A DNA stretch of 64,000 nt from a virus, in the IMG/VR virus record IMGVR_UViG_3300031772_000002, positions 1 to 64,000 of that record; one strand, written 5' to 3'. How positions within the stretch are numbered: the stretch's first letter is position 1; each line of letters begins with the position of its first letter. The position numbers were made by a program, and so were the translations under genes. Below are positions 32,263-40,966 of this stretch, in pieces. The notes below the pieces were generated by a model, which was not told the DNA's origin, ran no database searches, and saw only the letters and a list, made by a program, of their open reading frames with translations.

Positions 32263-33168
32263 ATGAGTAAAAAAACTACATTCGAAGACCATGTTAAAAT
32301 AATAGAAGCTGGTCATCAAAAAGTTGCGGGTCTAAATCCAAAAACAGGAAAAATTCAAAGTTCTTTTCTTGACAAATTAGCACAAGAAATGGGATTTTCA
32401 ACAGAAGATGTAATACCTGACAACACAACGGTTGCGGGTACTGATCCTAATGTTGAATCTGCTATGGATCAAGTTATTGGCGATCAACTTATTCTTTCAG
32501 GCGGAGATCCTGTTGAAATAGCTGCTGGGGAAGTTCCTGCCGCTGCAACTCCTACAGATCAAAATCTTCCTATTTCAGATGGTGATTCAGTAATTACTGA
32601 TGCTAATAATTTTAGCAGGGAGCCTGAAGCTGTTGCCGCTGCTGCAGTTGGTGGTGGAGGTGATGAATCAGGAAAGTCTGCTATTGAAGGACCTGTTAAC
32701 GCTGAAACTATTGATGAAGAAGCTGCTAGTATTGGTGAGAAAATTGCATATGCTTTTCAAAATACTCTTGCAAAGCAAGCTGAAGATGCTGAATATTCTC
32801 AGGCTCTTGAAATTTTAAAAGAGGCCGGTGTTCTTGAAGGATACAATATTCATGATGAAGGTATTGAAAAGTCAGCTTCAGGAAATATTGATTATATTGA
32901 AAAAATTTCAAGTCGCCAACCTTTAACGCGCCAGGATATTATTGGAGCTGCTTATCAGGTTGTTGAGTTTGAAAAGAATGCGGCTGATGCAGAAAATAGA
33001 GGAAGAGAAGACGCTCATGCTCTTGTTGAGATGGTGGCTAAAAGTACAGAAGAGGTTTCTGCTATTGAAAAACAAGCATCGTCAGAGCAACAGGCAATAG
33101 ATAATCTTATGAAAGATCCTGCAGTTGTTAATGCAGTAAAAGTATTGAAAAGTAGAAATATAATTTAA
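32263..33168 (+). CDS. Putative scaffolding protein, 301 aa
   Basis: A strong GGAGG ribosome site precedes the ATG. The protein is very acidic and Ala/Glu-rich with a long helical C-terminal half (about 170-300), the usual composition of capsid scaffolds. It also carries several KLAQE/KQAED/EKISS motifs (FLDKLAQEM, NTLAKQAED, YIEKISSRQ) that might be protease sites. It lies between the protease-like gene and the decoration and capsid genes, as scaffolds do. Confidence 0.55.
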   Translation: MSKKTTFEDHVKIIEAGHQKVAGLNPKTGKIQSSFLDKLAQEMGFSTEDVIPDNTTVAGTDPNVESAMDQVIGDQLILSGGDPVEIAAGEVPAAATPTDQNLPISDGDSVITDANNFSREPEAVAAAAVGGGGDESGKSAIEGPVNAETIDEEAASIGEKIAYAFQNTLAKQAEDAEYSQALEILKEAGVLEGYNIHDEGIEKSASGNIDYIEKISSRQPLTRQDIIGAAYQVVEFEKNAADAENRGREDAHALVEMVAKSTEEVSAIEKQASSEQQAIDNLMKDPAVVNAVKVLKSRNII

Positions 33169-33201
33169 TCACAAAATTAATTAATTTTTGTGAGTATAAA
33201 T

Positions 33202-33705
33202 ATGCAACAAGATATTAATATAGGTAGAATGATTTTAGATTTTATATCTTCTAAAAATTCTACTGAAAATACTGAAAAAATAGCATCAAACATTAATTTT
33301 AATGAAGCTAAAAAAATATCTGAAGGATTATTTAAAATAGCTTCATATCCATATAATGAAAATGTGTATGGATCTATTCAGGAGATAATGAAGATTGCTT
33401 CAAATTGTATTAGTTCTTTATTACAAACACTTAAAACTTCAAATTCGCAAGTTGTTGAATTAGAGAAGGCCGCTGAAATCAGATGTTTATTAGATGATAT
33501 GATTAAAAATGGACTTGTTAGTGATAATAATGTCGAAGAAAAGATAGCTGAATTAATGAAAAAAGATCATAATAATCTTTTAATATTAAAAGAAGCTATA
33601 AAACTTGCAAATAATAAAGAAAGTGAAAGTTTAATATTTGAACAAAATACTAATGAAGGATCTAAATCACGAATTAAACGTGGTATATTTGATGGTATTT
33701 TATAA
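33202..33705 (+). CDS. Hypothetical head-module protein, 167 aa
   Basis: ATG 33202 is preferred to GTG 33190 since a GAG lies just upstream; the difference is 4 residues. Helical with repeated KIA-type motifs (TEKIASNINF, GLFKIASYPY, EIMKIASNC, EEKIAELMKK). Not recognised. Could be a second scaffold or core protein. Confidence 0.5.
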   Translation: MQQDINIGRMILDFISSKNSTENTEKIASNINFNEAKKISEGLFKIASYPYNENVYGSIQEIMKIASNCISSLLQTLKTSNSQVVELEKAAEIRCLLDDMIKNGLVSDNNVEEKIAELMKKDHNNLLILKEAIKLANNKESESLIFEQNTNEGSKSRIKRGIFDGIL

Positions 33706-33767
33706 TTTTTTTTTTAACTATTAATAATTTCACCATTGTATATGGATTGAAATGATTGGAGAAACTT

Positions 33768-34229
33768 ATGCTAGATGTATTGACTCTTTTGAATAAAGTT
33801 GAGCGTGTGTCTCGTTTATTTGAACTTGACAATTTTGTTGCGGTTCCTGGAATATGGGCTGAAGTTGTTGATGATGGTTCTATTAAAAACGTTGTTACTG
33901 ATACTCCTGCTAAATGCAATAAACTTGTATTTAGTGGAGTTTCAGACAATGTTTACGAAAATAACGATACAAAGGCCGGCAGGGTAACTACCATAGAATC
34001 GCATGGTATTCGTTGTAAAGTTGATTCGGAAGGATATGATGGAACTATAAATGTTAATGATGATCTTGTTGTAGCCACAGGAGCAGGCATTGAAGGTAAA
34101 CTTGTGTCTGTAGCAGAAACAGCAGAGACAGGAATATATGAAGTTGTAGCTCGTGCTGAAGAGGTTAATGATACAGAAGGTTGGATTATATTCAGAACAT
34201 TGTCTCCTTCATATATTACATTAACGTAA
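33768..34229 (+). CDS. Capsid cement/decoration-like protein, 153 aa
   Basis: GGAG stands 6 nt before the chosen ATG; a TTG at 33756 would add 4 residues. The central stretch AGRVTTIESHGIRCKVDSEG, then TINVNDDLVVATGAGIEGK, resembles the beta-barrel head-decoration proteins often grouped as DUF2190-like, which clamp capsomers. Codon use is slightly richer in GC than in the neighbours, as expected for a well-expressed virion gene. Followed by a strong terminator. Confidence 0.6.
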   Translation: MLDVLTLLNKVERVSRLFELDNFVAVPGIWAEVVDDGSIKNVVTDTPAKCNKLVFSGVSDNVYENNDTKAGRVTTIESHGIRCKVDSEGYDGTINVNDDLVVATGAGIEGKLVSVAETAETGIYEVVARAEEVNDTEGWIIFRTLSPSYITLT

Positions 34230-34268
34230 TTAATTATATTTGTATAAAATTCACACACTTATTAGTAA

Positions 34269-34300
34269 AAATCCCATAGTTTTAACTATGGGATTTTTTG
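34269..34300 (+). terminator. Rho-independent terminator after decoration gene
   Basis: A 12-bp stem (AAATCCCATAGT with ACTATGGGATTT; 34269-34280 and 34285-34296) with loop TTTA is followed by T residues. It separates the head genes from the sugar cassette. Confidence 0.85.
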
Positions 34301-34309
34301 GATTTTATC

Positions 34310-35734
34310 ATGACAAGAGGAATATTATTTATAGTATTTGGTGATTATTATAAATTAGCAATACAAACAATTACATATTCTCGTCAATTTACAAATCTTC
34401 CTATACAGATTATATACAATATTAAAGATCTTCCAGATTATTTAAAAATTAATAATACAATATTTACATATTCTAATCTGAATACTGAACTTAATAGACA
34501 AATAAAAACATTAATGCATTTACATTCAGTATTTGATGAAACTATTTATATTGATTGTGATGCGGTAATACAAAATTATGGCATAGAAAATGTTTTTAAA
34601 TATTTTGATGAAGGGAATGATTTACTTTTAGTAAATTATGGATTTTATAGAACTTCAGAAATTGTTCGTCGCCAATCTCCTTATACTAGTATATTTAAAA
34701 AATTTAATATTGAATCTCCTGTTTGTATATATTATGGGGCATTTATTGGATTTAAGAAAAATGATAATGTGTCTGATTTTTTTATAAAATGGAACAAAAA
34801 TTGGAAAGAAGATGGTGGTGGCAGAGAAATGCCTGCTTTATCAATGACAACACATTATACTAATGCCGTTATTAAAAATATTGAAATTAAAGACGATATA
34901 TTCATGTGGAAACCATATAATCCAAAATCTATTATACAACATGAGTTTGGAGGAGGGTCAGCCTTTTGGAAAAAATATTTTAATTTTAGTAAAAATTTAA
35001 TAGAAATTAAAAATAAAATAGAACTAGTTGAAGATATTGATAAAAATAAAATAGAATTAGTAAAAGATATTGATAAAAATAAAATAGAACTAGTTGAAGA
35101 TATTGATAAAAATAAAATAGAATTAGTAAAAGATATTAATGAAAATAAAATAAAATATAAAAATATCGATATAAAATCAAAAAATGTATTTGTAGATTGT
35201 GGATCTTTTAAAGGTGGAATCGCAAAAATTTTTAAATTAAAAAATCTTCATTATAAAGTTTTTGCTTTTGAATGTAATCCTTTTTTATCGTTAGCTATAT
35301 ATAGAAATCATATAATTAAAATTAATAAAGCTGTATGGATATATGATGGATTTGTAGATTATTATCTATCAGATGTTAGATTGGAAAATTTAAAAAATTC
35401 TTCTTTATATAAATATAATAGAAATTTAAATTTAAATACAATTAAACAATATCAGGTTCCATGTATTGATTTTAGTAATTGGTTAGGTAGTAATTTTAAT
35501 GAAAATGATAATGTAATTGTAAGAATGAATATTGCTGGCGCTGAATATGAAGTTTTAAAAAAATGTATTAATGATGGAACCATTTATTTAATTAAAAAAT
35601 TATTAGTACAATGGAGTTATAATAAAATAGATTCTATTAAACATTTACATAATGAAATATTCAATAAATTAGTTGATTTAAAAATAAATATAATAAATAA
35701 GCATATAGATCTTTATATTAATAATCAGGTATAG
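34310..35734 (+). CDS. Bifunctional glycosyltransferase / FkbM-type methyltransferase
   Basis: The N-terminal 220 residues look like a GT-A glycosyltransferase: GILFIVFGDYYKLA, then the metal-binding DCDA in ETIYIDCDAVIQN. The C-terminal 170 residues form a FkbM-type SAM methyltransferase: NVFVDCGSFKGGIAK, FAFECNPFLS, then MNIAGAEYEVLKKCI. The two are joined by four 11-residue repeats (IELVEDIDKNK type). ATG 34310 is chosen; a TTG at 34298 would add MDFI. Its methyltransferase half is a close relative of the separate gene at 36880. It likely builds and methylates a surface or DNA sugar; the target is unknown. Confidence 0.75.
   Translation: MTRGILFIVFGDYYKLAIQTITYSRQFTNLPIQIIYNIKDLPDYLKINNTIFTYSNLNTELNRQIKTLMHLHSVFDETIYIDCDAVIQNYGIENVFKYFDEGNDLLLVNYGFYRTSEIVRRQSPYTSIFKKFNIESPVCIYYGAFIGFKKNDNVSDFFIKWNKNWKEDGGGREMPALSMTTHYTNAVIKNIEIKDDIFMWKPYNPKSIIQHEFGGGSAFWKKYFNFSKNLIEIKNKIELVEDIDKNKIELVKDIDKNKIELVEDIDKNKIELVKDINENKIKYKNIDIKSKNVFVDCGSFKGGIAKIFKLKNLHYKVFAFECNPFLSLAIYRNHIIKINKAVWIYDGFVDYYLSDVRLENLKNSSLYKYNRNLNLNTIKQYQVPCIDFSNWLGSNFNENDNVIVRMNIAGAEYEVLKKCINDGTIYLIKKLLVQWSYNKIDSIKHLHNEIFNKLVDLKINIINKHIDLYINNQV
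35009..35140 (+). repeat. Four 33-bp in-frame tandem repeats
   Basis: The units 35009-35041, 35042-35074, 35075-35107 and 35108-35140 alternate in sequence: 1 equals 3 and 2 is nearly 4. This points to a 33-bp duplication followed by a 66-bp duplication. They encode the charged linker between the two enzyme domains. Confidence 0.9.
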
Positions 35735-35738
35735 TATC

Positions 35739-36623
35739 ATGAGTATTGGAATATTAGTAAGTCATACTCCTGTACACATGAATAAATATTTTTCTTCAAA
35801 AAATTTAGCAAATGCATTAAATGCAAAATTATTTCAAATAGGGATTAAAAAAATAGAAGGAATTGATCATTTAATAATTATTGGTATGAAAGGTTTAGAT
35901 ACTTATAGTAAATTAAATGATAAAAATTTTAAATCAGTATCGGTTATATTTAGTGATACAAGATTTTGCATTGAACATAAATGGTGTAATGATTATGTTA
36001 TTAAAAATAATATACCAGTTTATGCCATGCCAGATCTTAATAATTTTATACGATGTAAATATGTTCCAGCTTATCAAACAATAACATGTCCAAATATTAT
36101 TGTTGAAAAGCCAACTGATAGAACAGTTATATGCCATTCTCCTGGAATAAAATGTTTAGATAATTGGAAAGGTACAAACCAAATCGAAAAAATTGTTAAT
36201 GAATTATCAAAAGAATATAAAATAGAATATAAATTATTAACAGGTTTATCAAATGGGCAATGTATAAAAGAAAAAAGTTCTGCTCATATTTTTGTTGATC
36301 AATTAATAAAAGGAAATAAATTTGTTGATCAAAAAAGATTTGGAGGGGATATAGTATATAATGGTGGACTTGGCAAATCTGGAATAGAAGGAATGTGTTT
36401 AAGGTGTTGTGTAATTACAAGTATGGATGAAGTTGAAACAGAACCATACTTTCCGTTTCCTCCTATCGTTATAACTGATTATGATAATTTTAAAGATGAT
36501 TTAGAAAGAATTATATGCAATGTTGGTTATAGAAATTTGTTTATAGAAAAACAAAAAAAATGGGTTGATAGATATTGTAGTCCTGAATTTGTATCAATGA
36601 ATGTTTTAAGGCATATTTTATGA
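35739..36623 (+). CDS. Putative GT-B glycosyltransferase, 294 aa
   Basis: The C-terminal part has the family-1/4 pattern GGLGKSGIEGMCLRCCVITS, then the YDNFKDDLERII helix, as in glycosyltransferases that take nucleotide sugars. A glycine-less N-terminal domain with GILVSHTPVHMNKYFSSKNL suggests a shortened acceptor domain. It lies between a GT/methyltransferase and a methyltransferase in the same operon; the stop overlaps the next start by 4 nt. Donor and acceptor are unknown. Confidence 0.65.
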   Translation: MSIGILVSHTPVHMNKYFSSKNLANALNAKLFQIGIKKIEGIDHLIIIGMKGLDTYSKLNDKNFKSVSVIFSDTRFCIEHKWCNDYVIKNNIPVYAMPDLNNFIRCKYVPAYQTITCPNIIVEKPTDRTVICHSPGIKCLDNWKGTNQIEKIVNELSKEYKIEYKLLTGLSNGQCIKEKSSAHIFVDQLIKGNKFVDQKRFGGDIVYNGGLGKSGIEGMCLRCCVITSMDEVETEPYFPFPPIVITDYDNFKDDLERIICNVGYRNLFIEKQKKWVDRYCSPEFVSMNVLRHIL

Positions 36624-36871
36624 GTTTAAGAAGTGCATCCAAACTTAGAACTATATGTGAAGTAATTAGAGAAGTTAATGATATACTTCAAAATAAAGAA
36701 ATTCATAAAGAAATATTGCCAAAATTAATAGAAATTGAATATATGGCAAAAAAAATGGAAAAAAAACTTCTTGAATATAATAGAAATGGTTTTCCTGATT
36801 GGTGGAAAGAAAATGAAGATTATGAAAAAGATTTAGAAAAAAGGATTGATAAATCATATTTAGCAGAATAG
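36620..36871 (+). CDS. Small coiled-coil protein, 83 aa
   Basis: ATG overlaps the previous stop (ATGA), so it is translationally coupled. Helical and charged throughout, with a WWKENEDYEKDLEKRI end. Probably a partner of the neighbouring glycosyl or methyl transferase; no family recognised. Confidence 0.55.
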   Translation: MSLRSASKLRTICEVIREVNDILQNKEIHKEILPKLIEIEYMAKKMEKKLLEYNRNGFPDWWKENEDYEKDLEKRIDKSYLAE

Positions 36872-36879
36872 GATTAAAA

Positions 36880-37473
36880 ATGAAAGTATATATTGATTGT
36901 GGATCATACGAAGGTGGAACAATAAGAAAATTTATAAAAAGTGATTATTATTCTAATGATTTTAAAATTTATGCATTTGATCCAAATCCAAGACTAACTC
37001 AATCAAATTATTGTGATAATGTTATTTTTATTAAAAAGGCTGTTTGGACATCTAATGGTGTTATTGATTTTTATATAAATACAAAAAATACTAATAAACA
37101 ATGCGGGTCTTCCATTATTAAAGAAAAAATTACAGGATCTCTTGATAAAAAAAATCCTATAAAGGTTGATGCTATAGATTTTAGTTTATGGTTAAAAAAT
37201 AATTTTACTATTAATGATTATATTATTATACAAATGAATATTGAAGGGGCTGAATATAATGTTCTAAATAAATGTATTGATGATGGAAGTATTAATTTAA
37301 TAAATAAATTATTTGTTCAATTTCATGAAAAAAAAATATTTTTTGGAATTGATAATCATAATAAATTATTAAGGAGACTTGCAAATATAAAAGGATTATC
37401 ATTGCATATAGATAGTAAGGATCCGCTTGAACAAGAATTTTATGAGTTACACAAATGCTATACCAATGTTTAA
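36880..37473 (+). CDS. FkbM-type SAM-dependent methyltransferase
   Basis: 197 aa with the FkbM pattern: VYIDCGSYEGGTIRKF (SAM site), YAFDPNPRLTQSN, then MNIEGAEYNVLNKCIDDG. Strongly similar in order and wording to the C-terminal half of the gene at 34310, so they probably arose by duplication. FkbM enzymes O-methylate sugars or related hydroxyls, which fits the surrounding transferases. Confidence 0.8.
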   Translation: MKVYIDCGSYEGGTIRKFIKSDYYSNDFKIYAFDPNPRLTQSNYCDNVIFIKKAVWTSNGVIDFYINTKNTNKQCGSSIIKEKITGSLDKKNPIKVDAIDFSLWLKNNFTINDYIIIQMNIEGAEYNVLNKCIDDGSINLINKLFVQFHEKKIFFGIDNHNKLLRRLANIKGLSLHIDSKDPLEQEFYELHKCYTNV

Positions 37474-37481
37474 TAAATTAT

Positions 37482-37529
37482 ACGGGCACACCAAGAACTG
37501 CTCAATTTGGAAATGATTATTGTGGTTAA
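37482..37529 (+). pseudogene. Remnant copy of the start of the next methyltransferase gene
   Basis: Reading from 37482 gives TGTPRTAQFGNDYCG and a stop, matching KGTPRTAQIGSEIDG at residues 7-21 of the following protein. The DNA also matches at most positions. There is no start codon with a ribosome site for it, so it looks like a broken duplicate or the mark of a recombination event at the gene boundary. Confidence 0.55.
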
Positions 37530-37538
37530 GGTGTTAAA

Positions 37539-38213
37539 ATGTCTAAATTAATAAAAATTAAAGGAACTCCACGAACAGCTCAGATTGGAAGTGAAATTGA
37601 TGGTTATAGATCATTTAGTGATAATCATAATATAGAAAGAGTTGTTGAATATCCATGGGCTTTAAAATTTTTAAAATATATTAAAAGTGGAAAAAGAGAA
37701 AAGGTATTAGATATTGGTCCAGGGCCATTTTATGTTTTTCCACAAATATTACAATATATGAATTATAATGTTGTTATTATAGATGTTGGACCATATGCTG
37801 ATAGAATTATAAAAGATGATATTTGTGAAACTAAATTATTATCAAATGAATTTAATGTTGTTTTTTGTATTAATGTAATACAATTATGTTATGATCATTT
37901 ATTAGCTATTAATAATATTCATAGAATATTAAAAAATAATGGACTTGCTGTTATTACTGCTGGTTTTAGTAAAGAAAAAAAAGATTTATCAGTTAGAGGA
38001 TATATTTGTAATAAAAATAAAGTTAAGACTAATGGGTGTTTTACAATATATCAACAAGAAGTTGATGAATGGATAAAAAAATTTTCTAAGTGTTTGGAAA
38101 TTATATATTGGAAAGCGTGGGAAACGGATTGGCATGTTGGAGATAGGCTTCCGTTTCCTATCGAATACGGAATAGATGAAGCTCAGTTAATTGGAATTAC
38201 TTTACAAAAATAA
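37539..38213 (+). CDS. Class I SAM-dependent methyltransferase, 224 aa
   Basis: Rossmann-type SAM site VLDIGPGPFYVFPQ near residue 50, an acidic second strand VVIIDVGPYADRII, and motif HRILKNNGLAVITAGF after the catalytic segment. Opening GTPRTAQIGSEIDGYRSF is a separate conserved-looking N-terminus. The family includes type 11 methyltransferases; the substrate is probably a sugar or lipid-linked glycan in this context. Confidence 0.72.
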   Translation: MSKLIKIKGTPRTAQIGSEIDGYRSFSDNHNIERVVEYPWALKFLKYIKSGKREKVLDIGPGPFYVFPQILQYMNYNVVIIDVGPYADRIIKDDICETKLLSNEFNVVFCINVIQLCYDHLLAINNIHRILKNNGLAVITAGFSKEKKDLSVRGYICNKNKVKTNGCFTIYQQEVDEWIKKFSKCLEIIYWKAWETDWHVGDRLPFPIEYGIDEAQLIGITLQK

Positions 38214-38216
38214 ATT

Positions 38217-38825
38217 ATGGATAAAGAAAAATTTATATTAGATAGAAATACTGGAGTTTTAGATCAGATATGGGAAAGATATTTTGATAAAACGCATCCT
38301 AAACATCAACAAGTTGTAAATAGATTTAATTGGATTATTGATAGAGTACATGGCCCAAGAGTAATTGATATTGGATGCTCTAATGGATTGGGTATTTTTC
38401 TTTTTTCAAAAATAAATGATGTGGAAGAAATATATGGAATTGATATATGTGAAAAAATAATTGAAATGGCTAAAGTTAATAATTGTAATTCTAATAAAAA
38501 AATTGTTATTAAAACAGGAATGGCCGAAAAACTTGAGTTTGAAAATAGTTTTTTTGATTGTATAATAATGGGAGAAACTCTTGAGCATGTTTTTAATGAT
38601 ATAGATTCTATTTATGAGGCTTATAGGGTATTAAAAAATAAAGGTACAATTATTATAACAATTCCTGAGGGTGGAAGAATTTCAAGAAACCATCTTCGTG
38701 TATATTCAGAACAATCTATTGTTGATTTACTTACTATAACAAAATTTAAAATAATTGAAATTCATAGAATGTTATCAGGTCACGGGTCGTCTTCATATTG
38801 GATATTAATAAAAGCTATAAAATAA
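38217..38825 (+). CDS. Class I SAM-dependent methyltransferase, 202 aa
   Basis: SAM site VIDIGCSNGLGIFLFSK near 48-64, EIYGIDICEKIIEMAK (acidic loop), and YEAYRVLKNKGTIIITIPEGG: a typical type 11 methyltransferase. Begins 3 nt after the previous stop; its stop shares one base with the next ATG. Substrate unknown. Confidence 0.8.
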   Translation: MDKEKFILDRNTGVLDQIWERYFDKTHPKHQQVVNRFNWIIDRVHGPRVIDIGCSNGLGIFLFSKINDVEEIYGIDICEKIIEMAKVNNCNSNKKIVIKTGMAEKLEFENSFFDCIIMGETLEHVFNDIDSIYEAYRVLKNKGTIIITIPEGGRISRNHLRVYSEQSIVDLLTITKFKIIEIHRMLSGHGSSSYWILIKAIK

Positions 38826-39754
38826 TGAATTATTTATTTCTTAGAGGGAAAGCAGCTGCTATATATGAAAAATCAGATATGTGGCAAAGTTTATTTATTA
38901 ATATGGTTGGTGGTAATGAAAATGGAGAAATGATATGTTATGGAAAAAAAGAATTTCATCAGGTATTAAATAATTTTAGTATTATATGCACTGATGATAT
39001 AAAAAATTATGAAGCGCCATTTGAACCAAATGTTATATTTTCAAGAGGTGGATTTGGATGGAATGATATTATTTTAAATAAATATAAATCTACAATTAAA
39101 ATTTATTATGGAGCAGGCCCTCGTTATAATCCAAAGAATGATATTTATTATGATATAATTTTAACAGATTGTAAAGAATTTTTAACTAATTGTAAATTAG
39201 ATCATAATAATTCTAAAGTAGTTCCATGGATAAAGCCTGCACATCCTGATTTTGCTCCTCCATTGTCTTATAGTCATGAATATGATATTTGTTATATTGG
39301 AAATACAAAAGAACCTAGACCACATAAGGGTCATAAGTTTGTAAAAGAAACGTGTCCTAAAAATTTAAGTATTTTACATCTTGGATATAAATCTGAAATT
39401 GATGATTTGAATAATGTAATTAATAAATTAGTATCAAGAAATGAAATGTCATATTGGATAGGTAAATGTAAAATTGGAATAATTCCATCTTTAATAGATT
39501 ATTGTCCACGTGCAATGTCTGAAATGCTTGCATGTGGCCTACCTGTTATTGCTCTTGATACAGTAAATTTTTGGCCTGAAATTTATAGAGATGTTATTGT
39601 TTTAAATAAAGAAAATTTTTGGAATGGTATAAATAAATTATTAAATTCTGATATTAATCATAAAGAAATAAGCGACACATATCAAAATGAATTATCAATT
39701 GGAGTTGCTTCAAGTTATTTAAAAAATTTAATTAATGAAAAAAAGTATGTATAA
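38825..39754 (+). CDS. GT-B glycosyltransferase, 309 aa
   Basis: ATG 38825 overlaps the previous stop (TAATG) and is preferred; a start at 38798 would lie inside the previous gene. C-terminal donor site: IGIIPSLIDYCPRAMSEMLA then CGLPVIALDT, the E-x7-E-like signature of glycosyltransferase group 1. CYIGNTKEPRPHKGH marks the interdomain start. Last gene of the sugar cassette, 101 nt before the capsid gene. Confidence 0.75.
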   Translation: MNYLFLRGKAAAIYEKSDMWQSLFINMVGGNENGEMICYGKKEFHQVLNNFSIICTDDIKNYEAPFEPNVIFSRGGFGWNDIILNKYKSTIKIYYGAGPRYNPKNDIYYDIILTDCKEFLTNCKLDHNNSKVVPWIKPAHPDFAPPLSYSHEYDICYIGNTKEPRPHKGHKFVKETCPKNLSILHLGYKSEIDDLNNVINKLVSRNEMSYWIGKCKIGIIPSLIDYCPRAMSEMLACGLPVIALDTVNFWPEIYRDVIVLNKENFWNGINKLLNSDINHKEISDTYQNELSIGVASSYLKNLINEKKYV

Positions 39755-39855
39755 TGTTAAAAATTAATTATATTATCTATATATGTACAAATTATTAATA
39801 ATATGTTATAATAAAAATATGTGAAACTATTTAAATTATACCAAAGGAGTTTTTT

Positions 39856-40881
39856 ATGTTAGAAACACATGCCGCCATTCAAGCTAATGAAGCTTTTATG
39901 GAAAAAATTGCCACTCTTGAGGGGCAGGCTCAGCTTTCAGAGGCAGGAAAACAGTATGTTAAAACTGAACTTCAGGAAGCAGCATTCTCACGAGCTATTG
40001 TTCCACAGGAACCAATTACTGTAGCAGATTGTCAAAGAAATGTTAATGATACATCATTGTATCTTATACGTGATATTGAACCGGATGCAGCTGCCGTAGC
40101 TGTAGATAATCTTGGAGAGCCGGATGGCCAATATGTAAAAGGCGAAAAGTATATAATACCGATCGTTAATTTTACCACAAAACGTTTTCAGATTACCTAT
40201 GAAGATCTTCGTTCGTATCAATATAAAATCACCAAACGCATTGAAGATAAATCCGTTCCTATTCTTGAAAAACTTGAAGATAAGTTTTTCCTTCGTATTT
40301 GCGGATCCGCTCTTGGCGTTGCAATTGATACCAAAAGAAAATGCGTAAAGTATGCAGGAGCAACAGCGCTTACAATTGATCAAAAAGATCTTGTAAAAAT
40401 TAAGAACACTCTTGCTTCAGGTATTAATGGCTCGGATTCAAAACGTAAAGAAGTGGGATGTATTTTAATGTGTCAGGAAGTTTTTGAGACAGCGGTATTT
40501 CTTCCAGGTGCTGGTGATGATTTTGGTAAAGACAGGGTTTTGAATGGTATTACTTCAGACACTCTTCATGGAACCAAAGTTATTAAAACCATTAAAAGTG
40601 ATATTCTTCCTGTCGGCCATATTTGGGCGTTTACAACTCCAGATTTTCTTGGTCATAATTTCTCATTAGGAGATCCTAATTTTGAAATTAAATCAAATTT
40701 TGGTCTTATTGAATGGCAGACAAAGGAATCGGTTGGTTTTAATATTGGCAATGCACTGTCTGTTGCATTACTTACACTTTTGGGTTCGGTAAATCCAGGA
40801 GGGTCAACTGATATTGAGGTTAAAGCTGACGGAATTCTTCCTGCAAATATTACAAACTATTATAAAGGTTTAAAACTGTAA
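39856..40881 (+). CDS. Major capsid protein (HK97 fold)
   Basis: 341 aa, with an AAAGGAG ribosome site. Shape of the family: a helical N-arm (about 1-50), then a beta-rich body with YIIPIVNFTTKRFQITYEDL (P-domain and E-loop region), helix EDKFFLRICGSALG, GCILMCQEVFETAVF, and a C-terminal A-domain VGFNIGNALSVALL. The N-arm NEAFMEKIATLEGQ holds the same KIA-type motif as the small head proteins, which may mark a maturation cut. Base composition is clearly less AT-rich than in the neighbours, as expected for the most expressed gene. It sits as a single-gene unit between the sugar cassette and a strong terminator. Confidence 0.8.
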   Translation: MLETHAAIQANEAFMEKIATLEGQAQLSEAGKQYVKTELQEAAFSRAIVPQEPITVADCQRNVNDTSLYLIRDIEPDAAAVAVDNLGEPDGQYVKGEKYIIPIVNFTTKRFQITYEDLRSYQYKITKRIEDKSVPILEKLEDKFFLRICGSALGVAIDTKRKCVKYAGATALTIDQKDLVKIKNTLASGINGSDSKRKEVGCILMCQEVFETAVFLPGAGDDFGKDRVLNGITSDTLHGTKVIKTIKSDILPVGHIWAFTTPDFLGHNFSLGDPNFEIKSNFGLIEWQTKESVGFNIGNALSVALLTLLGSVNPGGSTDIEVKADGILPANITNYYKGLKL

Positions 40882-40915
40882 AAAGTTGTAATTTATTTTT
40901 TTTTGTTATCATGAA

Positions 40916-40950
40916 AGCCCAGCCCCAATTTGGAAGGGCTGGGTTTTTTT
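40916..40950 (+). terminator. Strong terminator after major capsid gene
   Basis: An 8-bp GC stem (CCCAGCCC 40918-40925 with GGGCTGGG 40936-40943) is followed by seven T. It allows separate, high-level transcription of the capsid gene. Confidence 0.93.
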
Positions 40951-40966
40951 GTTAAATAGGATAAAA

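Noticed and set aside
33674-34258. Minus-strand frames opposite the decoration gene
   Set aside because: Shadows of the plus-strand gene, which has a ribosome site and a recognisable fold.
39755-39855. Phage-specific promoter before the capsid gene
   Set aside because: The gap is AT-rich with several TATAAT-like strings, so no single promoter can be chosen by eye.
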